This document shows positions 26,413 to 34,224 of a stretch of DNA of 43,781 bases, one piece after another. The stretch's first letter is position 1, and the number at the start of each line of letters is the position of its first letter. The position numbers and the translations under genes are program-made. The notes beneath the pieces are model-generated. The model did no database searches. It had not been told where the DNA came from and saw only the letters and a list, made by a program, of their open reading frames with translations. Origin of the DNA: Chloroflexota bacterium (GTDB lineage: Bacteria > Chloroflexota > UBA5177). The stretch covers positions 179-43,959 of the forward strand of contig QHBP01000415.1 of NCBI GenBank assembly GCA_003244175.1, written 5' to 3'.

Positions 26413-27122
26413 GTGATAGACCGCCTCGTGTTGCCGGACTATCCCCGGCAAACTCTCGTGGCTCGGTCCCTCGACCTGCTCTTCCCGCCCTTGTGCGTCG
26501 GGTGCCGGCAAATTGGCCGGTGGATCTGTCCGTCGTGCTGGGCATCGATGCCGTGGCGCCTGGAGAGGCGGTGCGGGCGGTGCGGCGGGCTGGCGTCGGT
26601 GGACCTCTGCAATCATCCCCGGCATCCACAGCACCCGCTCGACTATCTGGTGGTCGTTGCGGAGTTCCAGGACACGGCTCGTGAAGCCGTCCACGCGTTG
26701 AAGTACGAGGGACGCCATGCGATAGCCGCGGTCATGGGACCGCTCATGGCCGGACCCATCGGAGATATCGAAGGGGGTTTGGTGGCGGCGATCACACTGC
26801 ATGGCTGGCGGCGGCGAGAGCGCGGGTACGACCAGGCCGAGATGCTTGCGGCCGCGATGGCGCGCTCAACTCGCCGTCCCTACCAACGCGGTCTCATCAA
26901 GCGCACGCGCTATACGACGCAGCAGGTCAGTCTGGACGCTCAGGCACGCCGGCGAAACGTCGAGGGTGCGTTCAAGGTGCGCCGGTCGGTCTCAGGGCAG
27001 ACGATCTTTCTGGTCGACGATGTGTATACGACGGGCGCTACATGCGGGAAGCGGCACGAGCCCTTAAAGACGCTGGTGCCGAGAGGGTCGTGGGTGTGGT
27101 CTTTGCGCGCGCGGATGAATGA
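26413..27122 (+). pseudogene. comF: ComF-family phosphoribosyltransferase with a single-base frameshift
   Basis: An N-terminal cysteine-rich zinc-finger region (CVGC, CPSC, CGRCGG) is followed by a phosphoribosyltransferase domain with HALKYEGR, GWRRRERGYDQAEMLA and the PRPP loop FLVDDVYTTGAT. ComF proteins take part in DNA uptake or purine-type phosphoribosyl chemistry. After GAT (about 27040) the reading frame loses the family. The next frame, starting at 27042, restores MREAARALKDAGAERVVGVV and FARADE and stops at 27122, the normal end. One missing base near 27040 explains this. The uncorrected frame runs on to 27282 without family similarity. It may be a true inactivation, a programmed shift or a sequence error. 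The GTG at 26413 abuts the regulator's stop. Confidence 0.8.
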
Positions 27123-27148
27123 GAATGTCGTGCCGCTGTCAGGACGAG

Positions 27149-27307
27149 ATGGCCTCGCACTTGGGTGTATTCCAACGGCAATACTCATCGGTTCGGAGGC
27201 AGACAAGGCAGGCTACAACATCCAATCTTATTATCTGGCTGGCGCTGGGGCTCCTCATGTCCGCACTCATCATTTGCATTGACCGAGCATTGGCCAGGAG
27301 AGGCTGA
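27149..27307 (+). CDS. Possible small membrane protein, 52 aa
   Basis: A short frame with a polar start and one hydrophobic helix (NLIIWLALGLLMSALIICI) ending in DRALARRG. The ATG at 27149 is preceded by AGGACGAG, a usable ribosome site; earlier in-frame ATGs at 27119 and 27125 lack one. It overlaps only the uncorrected, frameshifted comF extension. No family is recognised. Confidence 0.4.
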   Translation: MASHLGVFQRQYSSVRRQTRQATTSNLIIWLALGLLMSALIICIDRALARRG

Positions 27308-27347
27308 TCAAGAATTGTGAACCCATCTACGGCGGGGGAATACGTCG

Positions 27348-27545
27348 TTGGCTAACGACAAGCGGACCGTGAGGCCTCACAAGGAGCCTTATCTCACCCT
27401 GAGCTTGACTATGCTTATCGGCTCGTTTCTCCACTTCGCGAACGGGCCCCTGCTGCACTTGCCGCATTTGGTCGCTCTCGCGATGGATACGGCGACACTA
27501 CTCGCGTTTGCCTACTGCGTCGCGCTGGCATTCCGTCGAGGCTAA
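27348..27545 (+). CDS. Small membrane protein, 65 aa, unknown function
   Basis: After a basic N-terminus (ANDKRTVRPHKEPY) come two hydrophobic segments (LTLSLTMLIGSFLHFANG and LVALAMDTATLLAFAYCVALAF). The start is TTG at 27348 with GGCGGGGGAA about eight bases upstream. No family is recognised. It lies in a run of small or unknown membrane proteins after comF. Confidence 0.5.
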   Translation: MANDKRTVRPHKEPYLTLSLTMLIGSFLHFANGPLLHLPHLVALAMDTATLLAFAYCVALAFRRG

Positions 27546-27609
27546 CCTGTATCACGTGAGCCCCGTGGATTCAAGTCAGAAGACATGGCCATAATATTTG
27601 GAGCCAATC

Positions 27610-28404
27610 ATGCGACGCGACCTGCGAGCAATTCTAACGGCGCTGGACGGCCTCGCTGTCGCCGGTACCACAGGATTTCGACTGGCAACCGCACCACCCG
27701 ACTCTCGCCTGAAACGGTTGTACCAGCCCCTGGTGGCAACACTCGTCCCGTTGACGCGCCTCGCTCCCAACCCGCCGGATGTCATGGTCAAGCCGGTTCG
27801 CACGATGCGTGAGCGTCTGGCCGAGATCGGATGGACCTCGCAAATGATCCTGTTACTGCCCGCCATGCCCTTTCTCCTGTACAGCTCGGCGGAGGAAAGG
27901 CGACATACAGAAGAGCACTTTCAGGACCAAAGACGTCGATACGGGCGCGCATGGAGACAGTTGAACGGACGAAGAGGGTTACGTCGCATGACCGCGCTGC
28001 GGCACCTCATCCGCGTCAAAGACACGCGGACCGCGGCCATCGAGGCACCGGTGGTGATCGCGCCGGCGCTAGCGAACGGCCTCGGTTGGGCGTTGGCTAC
28101 ATGGCGCGACTTGTCGCGTGCGCGAGCTTCTAATTGGTCCTACCTCCAGCTCGCACGCCACGTGCTCTACGAGCCGCTTTACATCCTCGGCATCTGGCCG
28201 CAGGCGGGGTGGGTGCCGCGGCGATTGCGCGTGACGATGCGCATCATGTCGCTGACTGGACTAACGCTCTTCGGTCCGCTCATATTTGGTTTCGTTGCTG
28301 CCCGGCTGTACCGCGCGCTTCTGCCGATCCGGGAGCAGGAGAAAAGGATCGCGCACATGGAGAAGACGCGGAGGCGAGTGATGGAGGCAAAGGGACGGGC
28401 ATGA
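27610..28404 (+). CDS. Membrane-associated protein of unknown function, 264 aa
   Basis: The protein is rich in Arg and has a few hydrophobic segments (MILLLPAMPFLLY, APVVIAPALANGLGWALAT, MSLTGLTLFGPLIFGFVAARLY). It ends in a charged helix (REQEKRIAHMEKTRRRVMEAKGRA) that could be a short coiled coil. The ATG at 27610 has GGAG seven bases upstream; a TTG at 27598 is an alternative but overlaps that site. I do not recognise a domain. The mixture of basic helices and membrane segments suggests a peripheral or two-to-three-pass membrane protein. Confidence 0.6.
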   Translation: MRRDLRAILTALDGLAVAGTTGFRLATAPPDSRLKRLYQPLVATLVPLTRLAPNPPDVMVKPVRTMRERLAEIGWTSQMILLLPAMPFLLYSSAEERRHTEEHFQDQRRRYGRAWRQLNGRRGLRRMTALRHLIRVKDTRTAAIEAPVVIAPALANGLGWALATWRDLSRARASNWSYLQLARHVLYEPLYILGIWPQAGWVPRRLRVTMRIMSLTGLTLFGPLIFGFVAARLYRALLPIREQEKRIAHMEKTRRRVMEAKGRA

Positions 28405-28464
28405 GTGAGGTAATCCATCGGCTCGAGCTCACGGCGTGGCCACGGATCTCCTCCGTCGAACATC

Positions 28465-28668
28465 ATGACGTCCGAGCCCGTAGAAGCTGATGAAGTGCTT
28501 GTTGAACGGGCTATCCTTGTCGTCCGGCAGTACCAGACGGCGAGCTTCTCTCTCCTGCAACGCCGGCTACTCGTGTCGTATGAAACCGCTACGCAGCTCA
28601 TGTACATTCTTGAGGAGCGGGGCATCGTGGAGAGAGGGGACGACGGGGAACCGCGGAAAGTCTTGTGA
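28465..28668 (+). CDS. Free-standing FtsK gamma-like winged-helix protein, 67 aa
   Basis: Almost the whole protein aligns by eye with the C-terminal gamma domain of FtsK/SpoIIIE translocases. The matching parts are ERAILVVRQYQTASFSLLQRR, VSYETATQLMYILEERGIV and a final DGEPRKVL. In FtsK this winged helix reads KOPS/SRS DNA motifs and contacts XerD. No FtsK motor domain is encoded here. The recognition-helix residues differ from FtsK (YETATQ in place of YNRAAR), so DNA specificity may have changed. The ATG at 28465 has only a weak ribosome site, and the gene follows the unknown membrane protein by 60 bases. Confidence 0.75.
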   Translation: MTSEPVEADEVLVERAILVVRQYQTASFSLLQRRLLVSYETATQLMYILEERGIVERGDDGEPRKVL

Positions 28669-28840
28669 CGTCCGGTTACTTCAGAAAACTCCATGCTAAC
28701 TTTTGATTACAAAGCGCGGACGCGTGCCCAAAAATCGTTGCGTAACGTATCCTTGGCCCGTTGTTAAAGGCGTGTTGTTCGCGACTCCCCAGCGAAGAAC
28801 ATACCGGCGGGACGGCCATGGCCGCTCCGCTGGTCTATCT

Positions 28841-29842
28841 TCATAGGGATTCGATGGCGGACGCGGGAAGTACCGGTAGGCCCACTCCGGAATCGGCATA
28901 TTCGGCCAGTCGAGCACTCACGTGCTCGCGACCGCCGAGAAGTGTCATCTGTTCGGCCATCTCCGGAGGCACGAAATCCGCCGCCCGTTTGGTATCACCC
29001 CCATGGGGGGGATAACCCATGGCGTAGCGACGGATATCGGGAAGGATTGAGCTGTCGAATCCTCCCTGTTCCAGCAAGAGCTCACCCTGTCTCGGGATTG
29101 ACAGCACGGTCGCCAACCACTCTCGAGCGCGAGCCAGCGTGATCTCGCGATCATCGCTGACGTAGACGGTCATCCAGGCCGCGATCGTCACTTCCGATGA
29201 ATCTCGCCCGACTTCGGCGGCGCCGGCCCGGACCCGATCAACCGCCCAACGAATGTAAGTTGTCGACGCGCCCACGTTGAGCAAGACGCCGTCGGCGATC
29301 TGACCCGCCAGCCGCAACGTCCGCGGTCCCATGGCCGCAAAGAAGATCGGGACGTGCTCTTGCACGGGCCGGATTCCCAGGCTCGCCCCGCGGTAGACAA
29401 ACCGGCTGCCGGTGTAATCGACGGTATCACCGCGAAGCAACGCCCGGATGATCTCAGCGGCCTCTCGCATCGCACCAATGGAGGGGCGATGGACGATACC
29501 CATCTGTTCCTGAATGAGAGCCGGTGAGCCGGTGCCCAAACCCAGTACTGCACGGCCGTGGCTGATCTGATCGAGAGTTGTGATGGCCATGGCAAGGGAT
29601 GTCGGGTTGCGTGTGTAAGGATTGACCACTCCGGTGGCGAGACGGATGCGGGTCGTGCGTGCCGCGGACATTGCCGCGAGCTGAAACGCGTCGCGGCAGT
29701 TGATGTCCTCAGCCAGGAAGGCGATCTCCGCGCCGCGTTGCTCCGCCATCTCCACGCCGGTCAACACATTCTCCACGGAGCGACAGTTTGAAATCCCGAG
29801 GCCGAAGCGTTCGGGGAGATAGGAAGCGAGCTCAGAGCTCAC
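28841..29842 (-). CDS. LLM-class (luciferase-like) oxidoreductase, probably F420-dependent
   Basis: A 333-residue TIM-barrel flavin/F420 oxidoreductase of the luciferase-like monooxygenase superfamily. It is close in pattern to methylenetetrahydromethanopterin reductase-like proteins: GVEMAEQRGAEIAFLAED, RIRLATGVVNPYTRNPTSLAMAITTLDQISHGRAVLGLGTGSP, and FFAAMGPRTLRLAGQIADGVLLNVG. The substrate is not predictable. The GTG at 29842 overlaps the stop of the glycosyltransferase gene by four bases, so the two are co-translated at the end of the secDF run. Confidence 0.85.
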   Translation of the reverse strand: MSSELASYLPERFGLGISNCRSVENVLTGVEMAEQRGAEIAFLAEDINCRDAFQLAAMSAARTTRIRLATGVVNPYTRNPTSLAMAITTLDQISHGRAVLGLGTGSPALIQEQMGIVHRPSIGAMREAAEIIRALLRGDTVDYTGSRFVYRGASLGIRPVQEHVPIFFAAMGPRTLRLAGQIADGVLLNVGASTTYIRWAVDRVRAGAAEVGRDSSEVTIAAWMTVYVSDDREITLARAREWLATVLSIPRQGELLLEQGGFDSSILPDIRRYAMGYPPHGGDTKRAADFVPPEMAEQMTLLGGREHVSARLAEYADSGVGLPVLPASAIESL

Positions 29843-30960
29843 GCTTCACCCGGCTGCAGGCGCCGCGCATGCTCGGCCCACGCGCGCTCCAGAGTTGAGT
29901 ACATGCGCTTCTTGAAGCGCTCCTTTCCAAACAGTTCCGCATGTTCGCGCAGACGCTGAGGATCGAAGGTGTCGTTGAATTCAGCCAGAGCTCGCGCGAG
30001 AGAATCCACCGTTGGCTCCCGGAAGAACATTCCTGTTTCACCCTCGATAACCGTCTCGAGCGCGCCACCGGCGCCATATGCGATCACGGGCCGCCCAGCG
30101 GCCTGTGCCTCGAGAGGAGTCAGCCCGAAGTCCTCCTCCCCAGGAAACAGAAGTGCTCGGCATTTCGCCATCAGGACGTGCACCTCGGGGTCGGGCAGCC
30201 GGCCTAGCATGCGCACGGTGGAACCGGCCATATCGCCCAAACGCACGCGGTCGGGGCCATCCCCGACAATCCACAGCGGCAGCCTCAATCGGTTGCAGGC
30301 CTCGATGGGCAGGTCGATACGCTTGTACGACTGCAGCCGCGACACCACGAGGAAGTAGTCGCCGATCTGGCATGAAGGCGAGAAGGCGTCCGTGTCGATC
30401 GGCGGCTGAACGACCGTGCTGTCGCGTCGGTAGTACTTGGCGATGCGCCGGGACGCGTTGCGGGATCCTGCTATAAAGAAGTCGACACGCTGGGCCGCCG
30501 CGTAGTCCCAAACCCGCATGGGCGTTGCCATCGCCCCGAGAACGGCGCGCACCGGCGCGGGAAACCGTTCGTGCGCCAGGTACTCGTGGTACATCCAGAG
30601 GTAGCGCGTGGGATTGTTGCAGTAGCAAACATGACATGTCTCGGGTCGGGTGACGACTCCCTTGGCGAAAGCCGTCGTGCTGCTGAGAACCAGATCGTAC
30701 AGGCTCAGGTCGAACGACTCGAATGCCGACGGATATAGCGGAATCAATGGCTTCGCGATGGCCAGGCGAGGAGAGATGCGCTGCATGAAGCTGGTGCGGA
30801 CGTCCCTCATCTTCCAGACGTCCGGCATTCGATCTCGGTCATAGACCGACGTGTAGATCGGTGCGTCTGGAAACATTTCGGCGAAGACTTCAACAACCTT
30901 CTCGGCCCCGCCGGGCTGGTTGAGGTAGTCGTGGACCAGGGCGACGCGAAGGCTCTGCAA
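29839..30960 (-). CDS. GT4-family glycosyltransferase
   Basis: A GT-B fold glycosyltransferase. The N-terminal domain starts RVALVHDYLNQPGGAEKVVEVFAEMFP. The C-terminal domain has STVVQPPIDTDAF, YFLVVSRLQSYKRIDLPIEACNRL and the donor-binding EEDFGLTPLEAQAAGRPVIAYGAGG, with the E-x7-E pair typical of GT4. It likely transfers a nucleotide sugar to a lipid or polysaccharide acceptor. The start is uncertain: TTG at 30960 gives the usual N-terminus but has no ribosome site. The next start codon upstream is at 31062, inside secF. With the TTG start the protein is 373 residues. Confidence 0.87.
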   Translation of the reverse strand: MQSLRVALVHDYLNQPGGAEKVVEVFAEMFPDAPIYTSVYDRDRMPDVWKMRDVRTSFMQRISPRLAIAKPLIPLYPSAFESFDLSLYDLVLSSTTAFAKGVVTRPETCHVCYCNNPTRYLWMYHEYLAHERFPAPVRAVLGAMATPMRVWDYAAAQRVDFFIAGSRNASRRIAKYYRRDSTVVQPPIDTDAFSPSCQIGDYFLVVSRLQSYKRIDLPIEACNRLRLPLWIVGDGPDRVRLGDMAGSTVRMLGRLPDPEVHVLMAKCRALLFPGEEDFGLTPLEAQAAGRPVIAYGAGGALETVIEGETGMFFREPTVDSLARALAEFNDTFDPQRLREHAELFGKERFKKRMYSTLERAWAEHARRLQPGEA

Positions 30961-30986
30961 GGAGGCGGGGGTGATATAGTTGCCTT

Positions 30987-31928
30987 TTACAGAACCGCAG
31001 CCTTTGCCGCCGATGATCCTCCACCGCGGTGCAGCAGCTTGCGCACCTCGTGGTTCTCCCACACGACGAGAATCTGACTGGCGTTGAAGATCGAGCTGTA
31101 GGTGCCACTAATGATGCCGATCAACATGGCAAGAACGAAAAAGCGGATCGCTTGACCGGTGAAGAGAAAGACCGCCAGCAGCGACAGCACCACCGTGAAC
31201 GAGGTATTGATCGATCGCACGAAAGACTGCAGAATACTGTGATTGACGATCGTCTCGAACGGCTCGCCGGTTCGCCGTCCCAGATTTTCCCGGATCCGGT
31301 CGAAGATGACGATCGTGTCGTGGACCGAGAAGCCGATTATCGTCAGCATGGCGGTGACGAACGGCGCGTCGACCTCGACGTTGGCGAGCGCTCCGAGGAT
31401 GGAGAATATTCCCAGCACGACCAGAACGTCGTGGAGCATTGCCACGACGGCCGCGGTCCCAAAGCGAAACGGATGCGGCGACTGGCGAAAGGCGAAGCTG
31501 ATGTAGAGCAGGATAGCGATCGCCGCCACGACGACCGCAATTATTGCCTGTTGGGTCAGCGCTGCCGCAATGGTCCCGCTAACGGTGGATTGTTGCGTCG
31601 CACCCTTCCCACCAAAGCGTTGCCGGGAAAGCGTTTTGATCGTGGCGTACTCTGCCGGCGTGATGTTCTTGGTGCGCGCCAAATACTGACAATCGGTGGG
31701 GCAGCTACGCGAGATCACTGGCTGCACATAGTTGACGTGGTACGGAGTCAGGAGGTCAGATAGTGCCCGTGACTGGTTCGCCTGCGGGATGCTGAAAGTG
31801 ATCTCGCTACCACCCGTGAAGTCGGTCCCAAGCTTCAACCCCAGCGTCAGCAGCGAGATCGTCCCAGGAATAATGATGATGAGCGAGAGTAGAAAATACC
31901 AGTAGCGCTTTGCGACAATATCAAGCAA
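30987..31928 (-). CDS. secF: Protein translocase subunit SecF
   Basis: A 313-residue RND-like membrane protein that works with SecD to pull exported proteins out of the Sec channel. It has the first helix YWYFLLSLIIIIPGTISLL, the family motif GLKLGTDFTGGSEI, a small periplasmic domain and five further helices with MLHDVLVVLGIFSIL, TAMLTIIGFSVHDTIVIFDRIREN and SINTSFTVVLSLLAVFL. The start is TTG at 31928, five bases after AGGAGG and overlapping the secD stop by eight bases; the longer frame upstream is inside secD. Confidence 0.95.
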   Translation of the reverse strand: MLDIVAKRYWYFLLSLIIIIPGTISLLTLGLKLGTDFTGGSEITFSIPQANQSRALSDLLTPYHVNYVQPVISRSCPTDCQYLARTKNITPAEYATIKTLSRQRFGGKGATQQSTVSGTIAAALTQQAIIAVVVAAIAILLYISFAFRQSPHPFRFGTAAVVAMLHDVLVVLGIFSILGALANVEVDAPFVTAMLTIIGFSVHDTIVIFDRIRENLGRRTGEPFETIVNHSILQSFVRSINTSFTVVLSLLAVFLFTGQAIRFFVLAMLIGIISGTYSSIFNASQILVVWENHEVRKLLHRGGGSSAAKAAVL

Positions 31929-33300
31929 TTCGACCTCCTGCCACCGACTCGACACCGTACAGCGCCGGATTCCTCGCCGCACCGCTTTGCACAAGCAGGC
32001 GCAAGAAGGTCTTCGATACGAAGTACGCGGTCACGAAGCTAACGAGGACGCCCAAGCCGAGGGTCAGGGCGAAGCCCGTAATGATCGTGGCCGCAAAGTT
32101 GTGGCCGAACCAGAACAGAATGACGCACGTGATGATAGTCGAAACATTGGAGTTGAGGATCGCAGGAAAAGCGCGCGAGAATCCGGCCTCGACCGATGCG
32201 CCGAGAGTCTTGCCACCACGGAGCTCCTCCCGCAGGCGCTCAAAGATCAGCACATTGGCATCGACCGCCATACCGATCGAGAGAATGAAGCCGGCGATGC
32301 CGGCCAGCGTAAAGGTAACGCCAAACAGCTTGTAAATGGCGAAGGCGGCGCAAGCGTACATCAGCAACGCGACGTCCGCGAGCAATCCGGGCAATCGGTA
32401 GTACAGTAACATGAACAGGGCGACGATCGCCAGGCCGGTAAGACCGGCAACCAAGGCTTCCCGAATGTACTCGGGACCCAAAGTCGCGGAGACCTGCTGC
32501 GAGGAGTCGACGTGGAGAGGAACGGGCAGGGCGCCGTAGTTGAGATACGTCGCGATGCGCTTCGAATCGTCCACGCTCGTCAATCCCGAGATCTGCGTTT
32601 GTCCGCCGCATATGGCGCTTTGGATCTTCGGGTCCGTCACGACCTTGTTATCAAGAACGATCGCCGAAAACTGTCCCACGTGGCTCGTCGTGTACGTGCA
32701 CCAGGCGTCGGAGCCCGACCCCTTCAGGCTGTAGTTCACGGTAGGGCCGCCATTCGTATCGAACCCCACCTGGGCGCTGCCACCCTTGACCTGGCTTCCG
32801 GGTACGACCACCTGGAGTATCGGTTTCGGAATGGCAGCGGGGTTCGTGACTCCAACACTGACACCCGGAGCGCATCCCTTGACCTTGCAGCTCAAACGAA
32901 CGGGAGTGCCGTCCGACAGCGGAGTGGCGGCACTGTCGGTCAGGGCCAGATATCCGGTCTGACTGATTACATTGATAAGTTTTTGCTGATTCTGGTCTTT
33001 GACTCCCGGCAGCTCCACGCTAATGCATTTGCTGCCCACGCGGGTCACCTGCGGCTCGACCACGCCGTAACCTCCGGCCGCTCTCTGTGCAATCACATCG
33101 CGAGCCGTGTCCATGTCGCTTCCAGACGGGTGGGAGTTAGCGGGAGCGCACATGTAGAGGCGAATGCCCCCGGCGATGTCGATGCCCTTGTTGACCTTGA
33201 CCGGGAGGCCAAAAAAATCTGTAGTCTTCGGTAGATCGATGAAGAGCGCCGCCAGGAAGACGACGACGATTGCAATGAATGTCCACCAGACGCGGCGCAT
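31921..33300 (-). CDS. secD: Protein translocase subunit SecD
   Basis: A 459-residue SecD with six membrane helices and a large periplasmic domain. Near the start is NKGIDIAGGIRLYM (the D-LxGG region), followed by the P1 domain with VELPGVKDQNQ and GYLALTD. The C-terminal RND-like block includes LGPEYIREALVAGLTGLAIVAL, GIAGFILSIGMAVDANVLIFERLREELR and NSNVSTIITCVILFWFG. The ATG at 33300 has AAGGA seven bases upstream. A strong promoter and a leader hairpin lie just before it. Confidence 0.96.
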   Translation of the reverse strand: MRRVWWTFIAIVVVFLAALFIDLPKTTDFFGLPVKVNKGIDIAGGIRLYMCAPANSHPSGSDMDTARDVIAQRAAGGYGVVEPQVTRVGSKCISVELPGVKDQNQQKLINVISQTGYLALTDSAATPLSDGTPVRLSCKVKGCAPGVSVGVTNPAAIPKPILQVVVPGSQVKGGSAQVGFDTNGGPTVNYSLKGSGSDAWCTYTTSHVGQFSAIVLDNKVVTDPKIQSAICGGQTQISGLTSVDDSKRIATYLNYGALPVPLHVDSSQQVSATLGPEYIREALVAGLTGLAIVALFMLLYYRLPGLLADVALLMYACAAFAIYKLFGVTFTLAGIAGFILSIGMAVDANVLIFERLREELRGGKTLGASVEAGFSRAFPAILNSNVSTIITCVILFWFGHNFAATIITGFALTLGLGVLVSFVTAYFVSKTFLRLLVQSGAARNPALYGVESVAGGRIA

Positions 33301-33326
33301 GAGGTTTCCTTGGGCACACTAAATTT

Positions 33327-33347
33327 AAGCGCCCAGCGAGGGCGCTT
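33327..33347 (-). other. Leader hairpin of the secD-secF transcript
   Basis: AAGCGCCC (33327-33334) and GGGCGCTT (33340-33347) form a perfect 8-bp stem with a 5-base loop, between the secD promoter and its start codon. A further GGGCGCTT at 33353-33360 gives the left arm a second possible partner. On the minus strand the stem is followed by AAATTTAG and not by a T-run, so an RNA-stability or regulatory leader is more likely than an intrinsic terminator. Confidence 0.5.
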
Positions 33348-33361
33348 GTTTTGGGCGCTTG

Positions 33362-33391
33362 AGTATAGAACCTGGTATCCCAAGGCGTCAA
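33362..33391 (-). promoter_or_regulatory. Strong promoter of secD-secF
   Basis: On the minus strand TTGACG (33391-33386) and TATACT (33367-33362) are separated by 18 bases. The -35 box overlaps the stop codon of the metallophosphoesterase gene. Transcription would start about 55 bases before the secD ATG. Confidence 0.65.
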
Positions 33392-34215
33392 CGCACGAGC
33401 GTGAGCAGAGCGACCTCCGGCCTGGCGCGAAATCGCAAAGGGATCCCGGTTGTGCCCAGTCCTCGATTGACGAACATGAACATCCCGTTGACCCAATAAA
33501 AGCCGTCTCCGTAATTGGTGTCGCCGTACCTTCGCGCGATGCGTCGGGCAAAGCCCGGAACCGTGATCTGTCCCCCATGCGTGTGCCCGGCGATGACGAA
33601 ATCCGCCGCTCCATGCGGCAGGCTCTCGATCAAGTCGGGCTCGTGAATCACGGCTATACGCGGCCGCCGGGCCTCCAGCAATTGCCGTACACCGTCTTCG
33701 AAATCATCCGTGTGGTCAGTCAAACCCACAAAGGACAGTGACTCTTGCCCGCGTTCCCAGCAGACCGCCTGGTTGACGATCATTCGCATCCCGAGGCCGC
33801 TCAGGCCGCGCGTCAGATCTCTTACGGTGCGCTGGTCAGCGAAGTAATCGTGGTTGCCCAGGATCCCGAGTGCGGCCGGGGGATGCTCGTCGGTCCATCC
33901 CACCGGCGTGAACGGGCTGACGACCTGCAACACCGTGTCGAGGGGCGGCGTCCATTGAAGGAAGTCGCCTGAGTTGACGACAACGGCCGGATGCGCCTGC
34001 CGTACGGCCGCTGCCGCTTCGGAGACGCGGATCGGGAGCCAATCGACTCCAGCTACGTGAAAGTCGGAGACGTGCGCGATGACGAACCCGCCGAATACGC
34101 CGGCCAGCCCGGGAACCTGGATTTTGAAACGACTGACGTGGAGGGGTGCCATGAGCCGCTCATGACGCGTGGTAAAGCGCGCCAGGGCCATGAGCGCGGG
34201 GCGCGGCAAGAGCAA
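33388..34215 (-). CDS. Calcineurin-like metallophosphoesterase (YkuE-like)
   Basis: A 275-residue phosphoesterase with the full two-metal motif set: VIAHVSDFHVAGVDW, VVNSGDFLQW, GILGNHDYFADQ, IAVIHEPDLIESL and FVIAGHTHGGQITVPG. Proteins of this group hydrolyse phosphodiester or pyrophosphate bonds in lipids or nucleotides; the substrate is not clear. The TTG at 34215 has AGGG seven bases upstream and lies nine bases after the dnaC stop. In-frame ATGs at 34191 and 34152 are alternatives. It is the last gene of the rplI-dnaB-dnaD-dnaC run. Confidence 0.88.
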   Translation of the reverse strand: MLLPRPALMALARFTTRHERLMAPLHVSRFKIQVPGLAGVFGGFVIAHVSDFHVAGVDWLPIRVSEAAAAVRQAHPAVVVNSGDFLQWTPPLDTVLQVVSPFTPVGWTDEHPPAALGILGNHDYFADQRTVRDLTRGLSGLGMRMIVNQAVCWERGQESLSFVGLTDHTDDFEDGVRQLLEARRPRIAVIHEPDLIESLPHGAADFVIAGHTHGGQITVPGFARRIARRYGDTNYGDGFYWVNGMFMFVNRGLGTTGIPLRFRARPEVALLTLVR

Positions 34216-34224
34216 CCGGAAGCC

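Noticed and set aside
27123-27282. C-terminal continuation of comF in the uncorrected frame
   Set aside because: It has no ComF similarity, while the adjacent frame carries the true C-terminus and stop.
28405-28490. 29-codon frame MSEVIHRLEL between the unknown membrane protein and the FtsK gamma-like gene
   Set aside because: It has no ribosome site of its own or protein pattern and overlaps the better supported 28465 gene.
28810-28826. Palindrome CGGCCATGGCCG after the LLM oxidoreductase
   Set aside because: Short, GC-rich palindromes are common here. There is no T-tract for a terminator and no nearby promoter for an operator.
33327-33347. Intrinsic terminator after the metallophosphoesterase gene
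   Set aside because: The stem lies downstream of the secD promoter and is not followed by a T-run, so a leader structure is more likely.
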